Made by a program: the position numbers and the translations under genes
Source: Candidatus Bacteroides merdigallinarum
GTDB taxonomy: Bacteria > Bacteroidota > Bacteroidia > Bacteroidales > Bacteroidaceae
NCBI GenBank assembly: GCA_019116285.1
Contig: DXBX01000032.1
Coordinates: forward strand, 1-64,000
Direction: 5' to 3'
DNA length: 64,000 bases
Notes under the pieces: generated by a model
What the model saw: only the letters and a program-made list of their open reading frames with translations
The model's database searches: none
What the model was told of the DNA's origin: nothing
In this document: in pieces, positions 1 to 9,069 of the stretch
Layout: the number at the start of each line of letters is the position of its first letter
Position numbering within the stretch: position 1 is the first letter of the stretch

Positions 1-2
1 AC

Positions 3-34
3 AAAAGGGACGCTGCTCACGCAGTGTCCCTTTT
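3..34. terminator. Bidirectional rho-independent terminator
   Basis: A 14-bp stem with one G-T wobble closes a TCAC loop. It is flanked by an A run on the left and a T run on the right, so it can terminate transcription in both directions. It would serve the sigma/anti-sigma operon arriving on the minus strand and a gene lying left of the window. Positions 37-161 hold no gene I can see. Confidence 0.75.
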
Positions 35-161
35 TATGTTAGTTTTTTCATAAGATTTTGAGAGAATTGAAACTTCACAGCCTCAATAGTCCTAATAAAG
101 CACACTAACTATATTTTTAAAAGCAAATGAAAATGTTATATGAAACGCAAATGAAAAAGAA

Positions 162-656
162 TCAATGCCGGATGAAAGGTTCCACCGGTTGTTCGACGCC
201 TTTCAAGCTGTCCAGTTTCTGCTTCTCGGCCGTCACATCCGGAACCTCGCCCGACAAGGCCACCGACGGAGCGGAAATCTGACGGCCAATGGTATCGCCC
301 ACAGCCACTTCCGCCACATCAGCAAAGAACGAACGCTGCACCACGCCACCCAAGCCAACCACTACAGCCACCACAGCCACAGCCTTGAACAAGGGCAAGA
401 AACGGGAAGTCAGCGTGACGCGCTTGGCCTTCACCACCGGAGCATCCAGCCGGGACAATATCCGGGCGTCAAAATCTTCGCCCAAACTTTCTCCCTGACA
501 TTCGCCCGTGTAGGCAAACCACGCCTTGTAGCGACACAAGCGGTCAGGAACATCCGCACTGCCGAAGAAAGCACGCAACCGCACCTCTTCTTCCACGGAT
601 GTCTCGCACCGCCAATAACGCTGCAAGAGTTCTTCTATTTGCTTGTCAGAGTCCAT
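162..656 (-). CDS. Probable anti-sigma factor, single-pass membrane protein
   Basis: This 164-residue protein has an acidic, charged N-terminal half, one hydrophobic segment at about residues 89-107 (VAVVAVVVGLGG) and a short polar tail. That is the layout of small anti-sigma proteins that hold an ECF sigma factor at the inner membrane. Its start overlaps the end of the ECF sigma gene by 11 bp, so the two are probably translationally coupled. No FecR domain is visible, so it is not the usual TonB-transducer type. The role is inferred mainly from position; the sequence itself matches no family I can name. Confidence 0.6.
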   Translation of the reverse strand: MDSDKQIEELLQRYWRCETSVEEEVRLRAFFGSADVPDRLCRYKAWFAYTGECQGESLGEDFDARILSRLDAPVVKAKRVTLTSRFLPLFKAVAVVAVVVGLGGVVQRSFFADVAEVAVGDTIGRQISAPSVALSGEVPDVTAEKQKLDSLKGVEQPVEPFIRH

Positions 657-1155
657 AATTCTCTATATTCATAAACTGTTGTTTCACTTTCTGCCGCGCC
701 CGGAACAAATTCACCTTGACTTGTTCTTCGGTGATGCCCAAGACTTCGGCAATTTCCTTGTAACTTTTCTCCTCCACGTCCCGCAACTGCAAGATGGTAC
801 GCTGCTTCTCGGGAAGGGCGGCAACCAGACGATGCAACCATTGCATCCGCTCTTTGTCCACCAGCCTTTCGTGGGGACCCGTAACATCGGGTGTCAACTC
901 TGCCTCCGGGGTCAACTCCACCGTCCGTGCATCCATCCGCTCACTACGGTCAATGGCCAGGTTTCGCGCCACCGTCAGACAATAAGCCTCCACGGAAGAG
1001 AACGCAGACCATTCGTCACGCTTGCTCCACACCCGAATCATCGTCTCCTGCACGATATCCTCTGCCTCTGCCCGGTCGAACGTTATCCGTAAGGCCAGCC
1101 GGAAGAGTTTGTCTTTCAGCGGAAGGATGTCACGACGGAAATCGAGTGTTTGCAT
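646..1155 (-). CDS. RNA polymerase sigma factor, ECF (sigma-70 family)
   Basis: This 169-residue protein has the two-domain ECF layout. Region 2 lies at about residues 10-75 (AEDIVQETMIRVW) and region 4 at about 110-165 (LPEKQRTILQLRDVEEKSY, then a helix-turn-helix with LGITEEQVKVNLFRARQKV). It would direct RNA polymerase to a small regulon. It lacks regions 1 and 3, as expected for group 4 factors. It is the first gene of a two-gene unit with the probable anti-sigma gene. Nothing in the sequence tells the inducing signal. Confidence 0.93.
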   Translation of the reverse strand: MQTLDFRRDILPLKDKLFRLALRITFDRAEAEDIVQETMIRVWSKRDEWSAFSSVEAYCLTVARNLAIDRSERMDARTVELTPEAELTPDVTGPHERLVDKERMQWLHRLVAALPEKQRTILQLRDVEEKSYKEIAEVLGITEEQVKVNLFRARQKVKQQFMNIENYGL

Positions 1156-1228
1156 TTCTATTAAGAATGACGGTTGAACAAGGGTAAAGTTACAAGCATT
1201 CTTTGCTTTTTTACATTTATTAGGACTA

Positions 1229-2011
1229 TTACAAGGCGCTTCCCAGGATGCGCGTCCCGCCTTCCCGGCCGATAGTTGCCGCCGAAGTGATGATCACCTC
1301 GCCGACTCCCGCCTGCAGTGCTTCGAACGCATTCTCCAGCTTGGGTATCATTCCGCCCTGGATGGTGCCATCAGCCACGTATCGTTGGAAATCGGCGGGG
1401 GTAATGAGAGGGATGACGCTGTCATCATCGTTCTCATCGCGCAAGACGCCTTTCTTCTCGAAGCAGAAGACCAGTGTCACGTCAAAACGCTCCGCCAATC
1501 CCTTAGCCGTCTCGCCGGCGATGGTATCAGCATTGGTATTCAGGATATGCCCCTCGCCGTCGTGCGTCAGCGGTGCCATCACCGGTACGATGCCACGCCC
1601 GATGAGATCACCCAGCAGGCTGCCGTCCACTTGCTTCACATCGCCCACGAAACCATAATCCACGCCGTCTTTCACAGGGCGCTTGGCGGAGCGCATGACG
1701 TTCATGTCGGCACCTGTCAGCCCCAGCGCATTGACGCCGCGAGCTTGCAGGCCAGCCACGATATTCTTGTTCACCAAGCCGCCATACACCATGGTGACCA
1801 CTTGCAGCATGTCGGCATCGGTGATGCGCCTGCCGTTCACCATGCGGCTCTCGATGCCCAGGCGGGTAGCCAGCTTGGTGGCTGAACGTCCGCCACCATG
1901 CACCAATACTTTATATCCGGGGATGGCGGCAAAGTCGTCCAACAACTTGCACAGCGTGGCTTCTTCCTCCACAATCTTGCCGCCTACCTTGATGACTGTC
2001 AGTTTTTCCAT
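1229..2011 (-). CDS. argB: Acetylglutamate kinase
   Basis: ArgB phosphorylates N-acetylglutamate with ATP, the second step of arginine synthesis, in the cytoplasm. The amino-acid kinase fold is clear: IKVGGKIV near the N-terminus, VHGGGRSATKLA for substrate binding, NTNADTIAGETA, and a C-terminal lysine region GGMIPKLENA. The ORF track starts at 2044, inside the end of speA. I chose the next ATG (MEKLTVIKVGGK), which gives a 260-residue protein and a 10-bp gap to speA. The pairing with arginine decarboxylase places arginine synthesis and use in one transcript. Confidence 0.95.
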   Translation of the reverse strand: MEKLTVIKVGGKIVEEEATLCKLLDDFAAIPGYKVLVHGGGRSATKLATRLGIESRMVNGRRITDADMLQVVTMVYGGLVNKNIVAGLQARGVNALGLTGADMNVMRSAKRPVKDGVDYGFVGDVKQVDGSLLGDLIGRGIVPVMAPLTHDGEGHILNTNADTIAGETAKGLAERFDVTLVFCFEKKGVLRDENDDDSVIPLITPADFQRYVADGTIQGGMIPKLENAFEALQAGVGEVIITSAATIGREGGTRILGSAL

Positions 2012-2021
2012 CTCTTCAATC

Positions 2022-3914
2022 TTATTCCAAATATGTATAACCATACAATCCCGACCGATAGTTGGTCAGGAATTCCTTGCCTTCCTCCAGCGTGATGCGG
2101 CCCTCCTTGACGGACTGGCTCACCCACGTCTCCAGCTTGCTCACCAGCCGCTTGGCATTATACTGCACATAATCCAACACCTCGGCCACCGTCTCGCCGT
2201 CTATCTGCTGGTCGATGGTGTAGCCCTTGCTGTTGACGGAGATGTGCACGGCATTGGTATCGCCGAAAAGATTGTGCATGTCGCCCAGGATCTCCTGGTA
2301 AGCACCCACGAGGAAGACGGCGAGATAATACGGCTCCTTGTCGCGCAACGAATGCAAAGGCAAGGTGCTGACATCCGGCCGCGAAGTGACAAAATTGGCT
2401 ATCTTGCCGTCCGAGTCGCACGTCATATCCTGGAGGGTAGCCTCGCGGTCGGGCTTCTCGTCCAGGCGCTGGATGGGCATGATGGGGAACAGCTGGTCGA
2501 TGGCCCAAGAGTCGGGCAGCGACTGGAAGAGGGAGAAGTTGCAGAAATACTTGTCAGCCAACAGCTTGCTGAGCTTGCGGAATTCCTCCGGACAATGCTT
2601 CATATTGCTGGCGATGGAGTTAATCTCCCGGCAAATGCTCCAATAGAGCTTCTCTATCTGTGCCCGCGTATTGAGATCCACGATGCCGTGACTGAAGAGG
2701 TCGAGCGCCTCCTCGCGAATCTGCTGCGCGTCGTGCCAAGGCTCCAGCATGCTGCGCTGATTCAGGTTGTCCCATATCTGGTAAAGCTCCTTCACCAGCT
2801 CGTGGGCATTCTCGTCGGGCTCCCAGTTGTCGTCCATCTCGGGCAGGGAAGCCGTCTCCAGCACCTCGATGATGAGCACAGAGTGATGGGCTGTCAGGCT
2901 GCGGCCCGTCTCCGTGATGATGTTGGGGTGCGGGAAGCCATGCTTGTCCGCCGCATCCACAAAGGTAGACACCACGTCGTTGACATACTCCTGGATGGAG
3001 TAGTTCACGGAGCTTTCGCTGCTGCTGGAGCGCGTGCCGTCATAATCCACGCCCATGCCGCCGCCCGTGTCCACGAACTCCAGGTTGAAGCCCATCTTAT
3101 TGAGCTGTACATAGAATTGCGAAGCCTCGCGCAGGGCGTTCTTGATGCGGCGTATCTTGGTGATCTGGCTGCCGATATGGAAGTGGATCAGCTTCAGGCA
3201 ATCCTTCATGTTCTTCTTCTCCAGGAAGGCAAGTGCCTCCAGCAACTCACTGGAAGTCAATCCGAACTTGCTGGCGTCGCCTCCGCTCTCCTCCCACTTG
3301 CCGCTGCCGCTGGAAGCCAGCTTGATGCGGATGCCAATGTTGGGCCGCACGTTCAGCTGCTTGGCGATGCGTGCGATGAGATTCAGCTCGTTCAGCTTCT
3401 CCACCACGAGGAAGATGCGCTTGCCCATCTTCTGCGTCAGCAGGGCCAGTTCGATGAAGTCCTCGTCCTTGTAGCCGTTGCACACCACCAGCGAATCCGG
3501 GTCGGTGTTCAGACCGATCACTGCATGAAGCTCAGGCTTCGAACCGGCCTCCAGCCCCAGGTTGAACTTCTTGCCGTGGGTGATCATCTCCTCCACCACG
3601 GGGCGCATTTGGTTGGCCTTGATGGGATAGATGATGAAATTTTCGCCTTTGTAGCCATATTCCTCGGCCGCCTTCTGAAAACAACAAGAGATTTTCTCGA
3701 TGCGGTTGTCCAGGATGTCGGGGAATCGCAGCAACATGGGTGCCGTCACGTCGCGCAACTGGAGGTCGTCCACCAGCTCCTTCAAATCGACGGCCACGCC
3801 ATCCTTGCGCGGAGTCACGATTGCATGTCCTTTCTCATTAATGCCAAAGTAGGAAGTGCCCCAACCGGTGATGTTGTACAGCTCTTCCGAGTCTTCAATG
3901 CGCCATTTTCTCAT
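2022..3914 (-). CDS. speA: Biosynthetic arginine decarboxylase
   Basis: SpeA is a PLP enzyme that converts arginine to agmatine, the entry step to putrescine and spermidine. The 630-residue length and the fold type III motifs fit the family. Lys99 in YPIKANQ should carry PLP, HFHIGSQ follows, a glycine loop FVDTGGGMGVDY binds the phosphate, and TETGRS is present. It lies 10 bp upstream of argB on the same strand. Its promoter region (TACCTTTG at 3957-3964) shares a 32-bp block with that of aroK. A 766-codon ORF on the opposite strand is a codon-bias shadow. Confidence 0.96.
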   Translation of the reverse strand: MRKWRIEDSEELYNITGWGTSYFGINEKGHAIVTPRKDGVAVDLKELVDDLQLRDVTAPMLLRFPDILDNRIEKISCCFQKAAEEYGYKGENFIIYPIKANQMRPVVEEMITHGKKFNLGLEAGSKPELHAVIGLNTDPDSLVVCNGYKDEDFIELALLTQKMGKRIFLVVEKLNELNLIARIAKQLNVRPNIGIRIKLASSGSGKWEESGGDASKFGLTSSELLEALAFLEKKNMKDCLKLIHFHIGSQITKIRRIKNALREASQFYVQLNKMGFNLEFVDTGGGMGVDYDGTRSSSSESSVNYSIQEYVNDVVSTFVDAADKHGFPHPNIITETGRSLTAHHSVLIIEVLETASLPEMDDNWEPDENAHELVKELYQIWDNLNQRSMLEPWHDAQQIREEALDLFSHGIVDLNTRAQIEKLYWSICREINSIASNMKHCPEEFRKLSKLLADKYFCNFSLFQSLPDSWAIDQLFPIMPIQRLDEKPDREATLQDMTCDSDGKIANFVTSRPDVSTLPLHSLRDKEPYYLAVFLVGAYQEILGDMHNLFGDTNAVHISVNSKGYTIDQQIDGETVAEVLDYVQYNAKRLVSKLETWVSQSVKEGRITLEEGKEFLTNYRSGLYGYTYLE

Positions 3915-3956
3915 TTCCTAATACTTTGTCTATTGCTATGTTATACAGTTCGTCGG

Positions 3957-3988
3957 CAAAGGTACGCATTTGCAGGAAGATAGGAAAG
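3957..3988 (-). promoter_or_regulatory. speA promoter inside a 32-bp block shared with aroK
   Basis: The minus strand reads TACCTTTG (3957-3964), a match to the Bacteroidota -7 box TAnnTTTG. It sits about 43 bp upstream of the speA start. The block 3957-3988 matches 4722-4753 at 31 of 32 positions. No good TTTG -33 box is visible. The rest of 3989-4171 shows no gene. Confidence 0.65.
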
Positions 3989-4171
3989 AGGTCGGGGTTA
4001 TTTTATTGACGGATTTTTGTATGGAGGGAAACTGACAACAACCGTGATGCCTTCACAATATGATGAGTAAGTGTAGGTGTAGGCGTTGAGTAACAGATTG
4101 CCACAGCCTTTCCGCCCACAAGCCCATACCTTGGCAAGGAAATGGCGACAAGCGACAGTTACAGTTTATAA

Positions 4172-4699
4172 TCACGCCCCCAGCGTCTCTCTCAACCTCC
4201 GCACCGACCCGGCAATCTGTTCGCGGCTCTCCAGCCGGCTGCCGTCGAAGCGATAACGCGCCCGGGCATAATAGGGAGTGCGGCCGGCCAAGGCCTCTTC
4301 GATGAAGGTGCGCAGTTCTTCTTCCGACTTGCCCCGCAGGATGGGACGTTGCTGCGTGGCCACGCGCAGGCGGCGGAACAGGGTCTCCACGTCCACATCC
4401 AGAAAGACGGTCTGCCCCTGGGCATTCATGTAGTCCATGTTGTCGAAGAAGCAGGGCGTCCCGCCACCGGTGGAGACCACCACGTCTTCAAATTCGCCCA
4501 CCTCGTGCAGCATGTTCCGCTCCAGTTGGCGGAAACCGTCCTCGCCCCGCTCGGCAAACAACTGGGCAATCGTCTTGTGAAACCTCGACTCGATGTACCA
4601 GTCCAAGTCGATGAACGACAGCCCCATCTCGCGGGCGAAGGCTTTTCCTAAAGTCGTTTTGCCGGCTCCCATGTAGCCAGTCAGAAAGATGCGTACCAT
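4172..4699 (-). CDS. aroK: Shikimate kinase
   Basis: AroK transfers phosphate from ATP to shikimate in the chorismate pathway. The 175-residue length is typical. The Walker A loop GYMGAGKT is at residues 8-15, the DLD shikimate-binding motif near residue 33, the STGGGTPCF motif near 75-83, and an Arg-rich lid (RPILRGKS) near 118. It has its own promoter with a leader of only about 16 nt. It lies downstream of the terminator of the tubulin-like operon, so it is transcribed separately. Confidence 0.95.
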   Translation of the reverse strand: MVRIFLTGYMGAGKTTLGKAFAREMGLSFIDLDWYIESRFHKTIAQLFAERGEDGFRQLERNMLHEVGEFEDVVVSTGGGTPCFFDNMDYMNAQGQTVFLDVDVETLFRRLRVATQQRPILRGKSEEELRTFIEEALAGRTPYYARARYRFDGSRLESREQIAGSVRRLRETLGA

Positions 4700-4721
4700 A
4701 CTCTGTTTTTGCGTTTGGAGA

Positions 4722-4753
4722 CAAAGGTAGGCATTTGCAGGAAGATAGGAAAG
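4722..4753 (-). promoter_or_regulatory. aroK promoter with the shared 32-bp block
   Basis: TACCTTTG on the minus strand (4722-4729) is a -7 box placed so that transcription would start about 16 nt before the aroK ATG. The following 24 bp upstream are identical to the sequence upstream of speA, with one difference in 32 bp overall. Confidence 0.7.
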
Positions 4754-4802
4754 GGATTAAGGCTTTTTCTCTTGCCCACTTGAAAAAAATGAAAGGCGGA
4801 CA

Positions 4803-4853
4803 TAAAAAAAAGGCGCGGATAGCCGGAACTTCTGCCCGAACTGCCCGCGCCTT
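4803..4853 (-). terminator. Terminator of the tubulin-like operon
   Basis: On the minus strand a 9-bp GC-rich stem (AAGGCGCGG/CCGCGCCTT) is followed by an uninterrupted T run. It lies 20 bp after the last gene of the eight-gene operon. It marks the 3' end of that transcript and separates it from aroK. Confidence 0.85.
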
Positions 4854-4873
4854 GCCTGCACCGATGGTTAAAA

Positions 4874-5644
4874 TCAAGCCTTTTCGTCTTCTTCCAAATC
4901 TTTCATGAGTTTTTCCCATTCCTCTTCTGAAGGTTCGGGCAACGACTTGCCTGCCTCCTTCGAAGCCAGCAGTTCTTCCTGCACTTCGGCTGCCGGCTTG
5001 CAGATGATCTCGCAATCCTCATAGGCCGACAGATCGGCATTGGCATCCAAGGGGAAGCCTTCGTCGTTGAAGGTTTTCTGATAATCCTCTATTGCTTTCA
5101 AATATCCCCTGCGCAATTTCATCTGCTTCTTGATTTCCTTGATATCGCCCGCCGAAGCCAGCAATCCGGCAGCTGCCCCGATGCCTGCTCCCAGCCAGGC
5201 TTTCTTCTTGGAGCCGCCGGCCGCCTTGGCGGTCAAGGCGCCTGCCGCAGCACCTACGCCCATCTTCAGCAAGATGGCGCCACCCGACTTCAAGGCAGAG
5301 GCCAGATGTTTCTTGGCCGTGTTCGCATCGCACGCTTTGTTGTTTTGGTCATACACCAGATACTTGTACCGGATGGTACCGTCCTCGTTGCGGAGCGTAT
5401 CCCCGTTCTCGCCGGTTTCTATCATCTGCACCACGCGATAACTGGGCAAGTTGGCCAGGAATTCCTTCGTGGAAATACTGTCTTCCGGAGCCGTCGCAGC
5501 GGTGTCTGCCGCTGCTTCCGTCGTACCCGTCACCGTCTCTGCTGCTTTCTTCAGCTTCTTCAAGAATCCTTGCGCCGAAGCACCCGTTACACAAAACGCC
5601 ATCAATGCCAAGGCGCATACACTTTTCAAAATCAGTCTCTTCAT
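4874..5644 (-). CDS. Exported protein with glycine-zipper segment (operon gene 8)
   Basis: This 256-residue protein has a clear signal peptide (cleavage near GASAQ). Residues about 125-165 hold two Gly/Ala-rich stretches (GVGAAAGALTAKAAGG and GAGIGAAAGLLA) that resemble glycine zippers, which often insert into or pack against membranes. The C-terminal third is acidic and helical. I do not recognise a named family. It is the last gene of the tubulin-like operon, 68 bp after the preceding gene and 20 bp before a strong terminator. A periplasmic or membrane-inserting role in the same machine is an inference. Confidence 0.85.
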   Translation of the reverse strand: MKRLILKSVCALALMAFCVTGASAQGFLKKLKKAAETVTGTTEAAADTAATAPEDSISTKEFLANLPSYRVVQMIETGENGDTLRNEDGTIRYKYLVYDQNNKACDANTAKKHLASALKSGGAILLKMGVGAAAGALTAKAAGGSKKKAWLGAGIGAAAGLLASAGDIKEIKKQMKLRRGYLKAIEDYQKTFNDEGFPLDANADLSAYEDCEIICKPAAEVQEELLASKEAGKSLPEPSEEEWEKLMKDLEEDEKA

Positions 5645-5712
5645 ACGTCTTAAATTTAATAGTTACTATATGGTTTTCTAAAATCGTCCGTTTTTTCCAC
5701 AAGCAGAATCAT

Positions 5713-7293
5713 TTATTTGGTGTACATTTTTACCCTAAACTGTTTCTTCTTATAGGTACCGCGCGCCTGGCGCATCAGTTCCTCCAGGGGCATATAGACA
5801 ATCTTCTGCCCGGAATCCTCTTTGGGGCGGAACAAGATTCCCGTGGGCAGACTCTTACGATCCAACTCAATCTCGGCAATGCCGTCCGCACCGGATTGTC
5901 CGACCTGCTGGAAATTGTAGCCTTCGTTCTTGAGCATACGGCGGAATTTCTTGTCAGACGAAAAGGTGCTGGACGAGATTTGGCCGAACCCGCGATAGGT
6001 CCATATCTCCACACCCGGTATGGGATTGCCCTCGGAGAGGGTGAGCCACTCCACAAAGGTGAACTTCACCTGCAACTTCATGTCATCAAGCAGATTTTTC
6101 AACGATTCTATCCGCTTCAGGTAATAATCGTCCGGATTGAACTGATACAGTTGTTGCAGGTACGCAATACCATACGAGGCATAGTTGGATACCTCAGCCT
6201 GCGTAGCCTTTCCCTGCTTCTTCAGCGCGGCAATCTTCTGGAAACTGCGGAAAGCCAGCAGGTCATACAAGGCGCATGAGTCGCACAGGTTGATGGCCGA
6301 CTGGATGACAGGTTGCATCTCGCTCACCACGCTCTCTCCGGTGTTCAGAGCTTTGTCATACGCCTCGCGGGCAGCCTTATACTTGCGCATCCCGAAGAGG
6401 CGTCCTCCCTCGTCCATCAAGGCGCTGCATTGGGTGGTGAAGACTTCCTTTTCCACCACAATAGGCAACACGATGTAGGTGCGCTTGGCGCGAGGCGACA
6501 AATCCGAGATGTCCACGGACAAATAGTTGGTACCATCGCCATAAAGCAGCACGCTGGACAGATTGGCCAGTTTCCGGTCCGCTTCCTCCCACTGCGATTT
6601 GATGGCATCCATCTCGTCCCACTCCGGGGCATCCTCGGCCAACGTTCCTTCATCTACCATCGCGTCCAGTTCCGCCTTGCGCTTGTCCAGCCGCTCAAAA
6701 GCGTCACGAGCCTCATCAAGCTTGGCCAGCGGAATCACTACAGTGACCACCCACAACGATTTGTCCGACTTGCTGACTCCGCTGGTGACCTGCGCCTGCA
6801 ACTCGGGCGGACACTTCACCTGCAAGCCTTTGAGAGTCGTGGTAAACTCCAACGCAGCCTCCGTAGCATTGAAATGGACATCGTTGGCCTCCGTCTGATC
6901 TTCCAGACGGATAGGATTGGCCACTTCCTTCAAGCGAAAAGCCTGCAAGAAGTCCGGATTCTTCAGCTTTACCAGTTGGGTTGCCTTGTAAGGAACCCCC
7001 ATCCGGCTCACCTCCAGCTTGGGCTGCTTGGTGTCCTTCACGTCAATAATGACATAATAGCGGTAATAGCCGTCCATGCCGCGACCGTTCAGACGTACGG
7101 AAACCGGATACTTGGCATTCGTCACCGAAATGACCAAATCCTTGTGCTCCGACAAGATGAGCACGCCGCGGTTGCCGTCCAGCATCTCAAAGCAATCGGC
7201 CTCCGGCGCAGGATTCAATTCATTGATGCCCGTCTGCGCACTTATTGTCAAAGCCAGACAAAGGAGACAGCTTAGAAAAAGAAATCGTTTCAT
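5713..7293 (-). CDS. Exported protein of unknown function, 526 aa (operon gene 7)
   Basis: The protein begins with a signal peptide (LSCLLCLALTISAQ). Residues about 30-110 look like a beta-rich domain (VLILSEHKDLVISV, YYRYYVIIDVKD). A charged helical stretch follows near 190-240. Residues about 290-390 have a tetratricopeptide-like character (MRKYKAAREAYDKALNTGES). A further beta domain forms the C-terminus. I cannot assign a family. It lies 18 bp downstream of gene 6 and is co-transcribed with the tubulin-like GTPase. It is probably periplasmic or on the inner face of the outer membrane. Confidence 0.85.
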   Translation of the reverse strand: MKRFLFLSCLLCLALTISAQTGINELNPAPEADCFEMLDGNRGVLILSEHKDLVISVTNAKYPVSVRLNGRGMDGYYRYYVIIDVKDTKQPKLEVSRMGVPYKATQLVKLKNPDFLQAFRLKEVANPIRLEDQTEANDVHFNATEAALEFTTTLKGLQVKCPPELQAQVTSGVSKSDKSLWVVTVVIPLAKLDEARDAFERLDKRKAELDAMVDEGTLAEDAPEWDEMDAIKSQWEEADRKLANLSSVLLYGDGTNYLSVDISDLSPRAKRTYIVLPIVVEKEVFTTQCSALMDEGGRLFGMRKYKAAREAYDKALNTGESVVSEMQPVIQSAINLCDSCALYDLLAFRSFQKIAALKKQGKATQAEVSNYASYGIAYLQQLYQFNPDDYYLKRIESLKNLLDDMKLQVKFTFVEWLTLSEGNPIPGVEIWTYRGFGQISSSTFSSDKKFRRMLKNEGYNFQQVGQSGADGIAEIELDRKSLPTGILFRPKEDSGQKIVYMPLEELMRQARGTYKKKQFRVKMYTK

Positions 7294-7311
7294 AATCTTT
7301 CGCGTTAAGGA

Positions 7312-8331
7312 TTACAAATCAAAGGCTCCCAGCGTGGAGATATCATCATCCGGCTGCTGGCGCACGCCACCCACCCACTCAGGTTGCCAGGTGCGCACAT
7401 GGATGATAGGGCTGCCGCCGTCTTCGGGGAACTCCCACAGCAGGAAGAGGTAGCCCTCGTCGCTATAACTGCTGGATTTCCACTCCTGACGCAGGCGCAC
7501 GCCGTACATGGTAGGATTCACCACGGAGCGGGTGATGCCGGCGCAGCCGCCTTCTTCTCCGTTCTCGCCAATCTCGCTGAACTTGACTTCAATCCACTTG
7601 TTGCGCAGGAATGCTTTCTTCAGATTGCGGATATACTCTTCCTTGCTCTGCTTGTTGTAGCGCACCTTCTGTGTCATCACCCCGCGGTCGTCATTGGAGC
7701 GGACGGTAACCACCGTGCCTGTGATAATCAACGCATCATCACTGAAAATCTGGTTGATAAAATCAATATCCTTTTGGTTATAAGCCGTGCGGAAGCGCTC
7801 GATATACTGCATGATGACCATCTGCTTCTCTTTCTCCACCACACTGCCACAATGCTCCAGGCTCTCCGAAAGCTGGGCATCCAGCGCCAGACGGAAATCG
7901 GTCAGACGCCCCCGCGCATCAAACTCCACGATGGCTTCCTGATAAGTTCCCACGCCGAAATCTTCTTCTTGCGGCGTGATGATCAAGGGGATATGACTCA
8001 CCATCATCGTGCCGTCTTCGAACACCCAACAACGCTCCACCACTTCCTCGTCGTCGCAATAGAACGGTGTGACCGCCCACAGGCGCAACAGCGAACGGAG
8101 CGAAAACTCGTCCATGGGCAGGCCGTTGGTCGTCAGGATGCTCTTGGCCTGCTGTGCGCGGTTGATCTCGGTCAACACACGCCCCAGATTGCGTGCGGCA
8201 TTCTCCAGCGCAGCCGGACGGTCTACCCCTTCGTCGATGGTCAGGGTCACTTCCACAGCCTTGCCCTCGTTCACTCCCCACCAAAAACAGGCAGCCAGGA
8301 TGAACATTATTCGTGTCAATCTCATCTTCAT
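7312..8331 (-). CDS. Exported protein with possible NTF2-like domain, 339 aa (operon gene 6)
   Basis: A signal peptide (MRLTRIMFILAACFWWG) precedes the mature chain. The middle part, roughly residues 165-290, has the look of an NTF2/SnoaL-type fold: a helix MQYIERFRTAYNQKDIDFINQIF, then DDALIITGTVV and a string of beta strands ending in a Trp-rich edge (LFLLWEFPED). No catalytic residues can be assigned. The N-terminal helix (ALENAARNLGRVLTEINRA) is of unknown purpose. It lies 51 bp after gene 5 in the tubulin-like operon. Confidence 0.82.
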   Translation of the reverse strand: MKMRLTRIMFILAACFWWGVNEGKAVEVTLTIDEGVDRPAALENAARNLGRVLTEINRAQQAKSILTTNGLPMDEFSLRSLLRLWAVTPFYCDDEEVVERCWVFEDGTMMVSHIPLIITPQEEDFGVGTYQEAIVEFDARGRLTDFRLALDAQLSESLEHCGSVVEKEKQMVIMQYIERFRTAYNQKDIDFINQIFSDDALIITGTVVTVRSNDDRGVMTQKVRYNKQSKEEYIRNLKKAFLRNKWIEVKFSEIGENGEEGGCAGITRSVVNPTMYGVRLRQEWKSSSYSDEGYLFLLWEFPEDGGSPIIHVRTWQPEWVGGVRQQPDDDISTLGAFDL

Positions 8332-8382
8332 TTTGTCTGTATTCTATATAATTAATGCGTGTAATTTTTTTACATTCTTCCC

Positions 8383-9069
8383 TTAATCCACCTTGATGCC
8401 GATGGCGCCACAGCCTCGGTAATTCGCGATGCCATCCGGCTTGCCTGTCTTCACATTCAGGCGCTCAGGTCCCGGTGTCAACACGGCCACCACTTGGGCT
8501 TCTTTGTTGTATATGACCAGGTAACATTCATCCGGGTCGTCCAGCGAAGCATAGCGTGCATACTCCTCTATCTTACCTTCTTCCTTCAGCTGCTTCACCT
8601 TTTCAGCCATTTTGTAATAGTCTGTATAATCCGCTACCACTTGGATGGCCTCCGGCAGAGTCGGCTGCAGTTTCTCTTCCACAGCCGGCAGATTCTCATT
8701 GGCAATGACTACTGCATTCTCCGTAGGCAGGATATCACTTTTCTTGACATAAACAAAGTAGCGGAACATATTGCTTCCCCGAGGCATGGACAGCGTTGTC
8801 CACAACTCCTTACGGTTGTTCACCACCAGGTTGGCACTGCCTTTCAGCTTCTTTTGCGTGGCCACCCATTTGTTGACCTCGTCATACAGCCGCTCCTCGG
8901 CATAAGCACGTGCATCTGCCTCCGTGGGGGCTGTAGACTCCGCATAAATGTATTGCGAACTCTTCTTGATTTGGTTAATCTGTTTCTTCACATCATCCAC
9001 AGGGCCGGCGAACAGGGTCATCGGCACAAGACAACAAAGAACAAACATCCACCACATTATTCTATTCAT
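8383..9069 (-). CDS. Exported protein of unknown function, 228 aa (operon gene 5)
   Basis: A signal peptide (VLCCLVPMTLFAGP) is followed by YIYAESTAPTEADARAYAEE. That pattern resembles the start of LPP20-like or related small envelope domains, in which many proteins read Y-AEG--sTeaEAr--A. A linker near residues 125-170 is Lys/Glu rich. The start codon overlaps the stop of gene 4 in an ATGA arrangement, which implies translational coupling. The assignment to LPP20-like is tentative. Confidence 0.82.
   Translation of the reverse strand: MNRIMWWMFVLCCLVPMTLFAGPVDDVKKQINQIKKSSQYIYAESTAPTEADARAYAEERLYDEVNKWVATQKKLKGSANLVVNNRKELWTTLSMPRGSNMFRYFVYVKKSDILPTENAVVIANENLPAVEEKLQPTLPEAIQVVADYTDYYKMAEKVKQLKEEGKIEEYARYASLDDPDECYLVIYNKEAQVVAVLTPGPERLNVKTGKPDGIANYRGCGAIGIKVD

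Noticed and set aside
1683-3983. 766-codon ORF on the plus strand opposite speA and argB
   Set aside because: It mirrors the codon bias of speA. It has no signal, domain or promoter, and speA is a certain gene.
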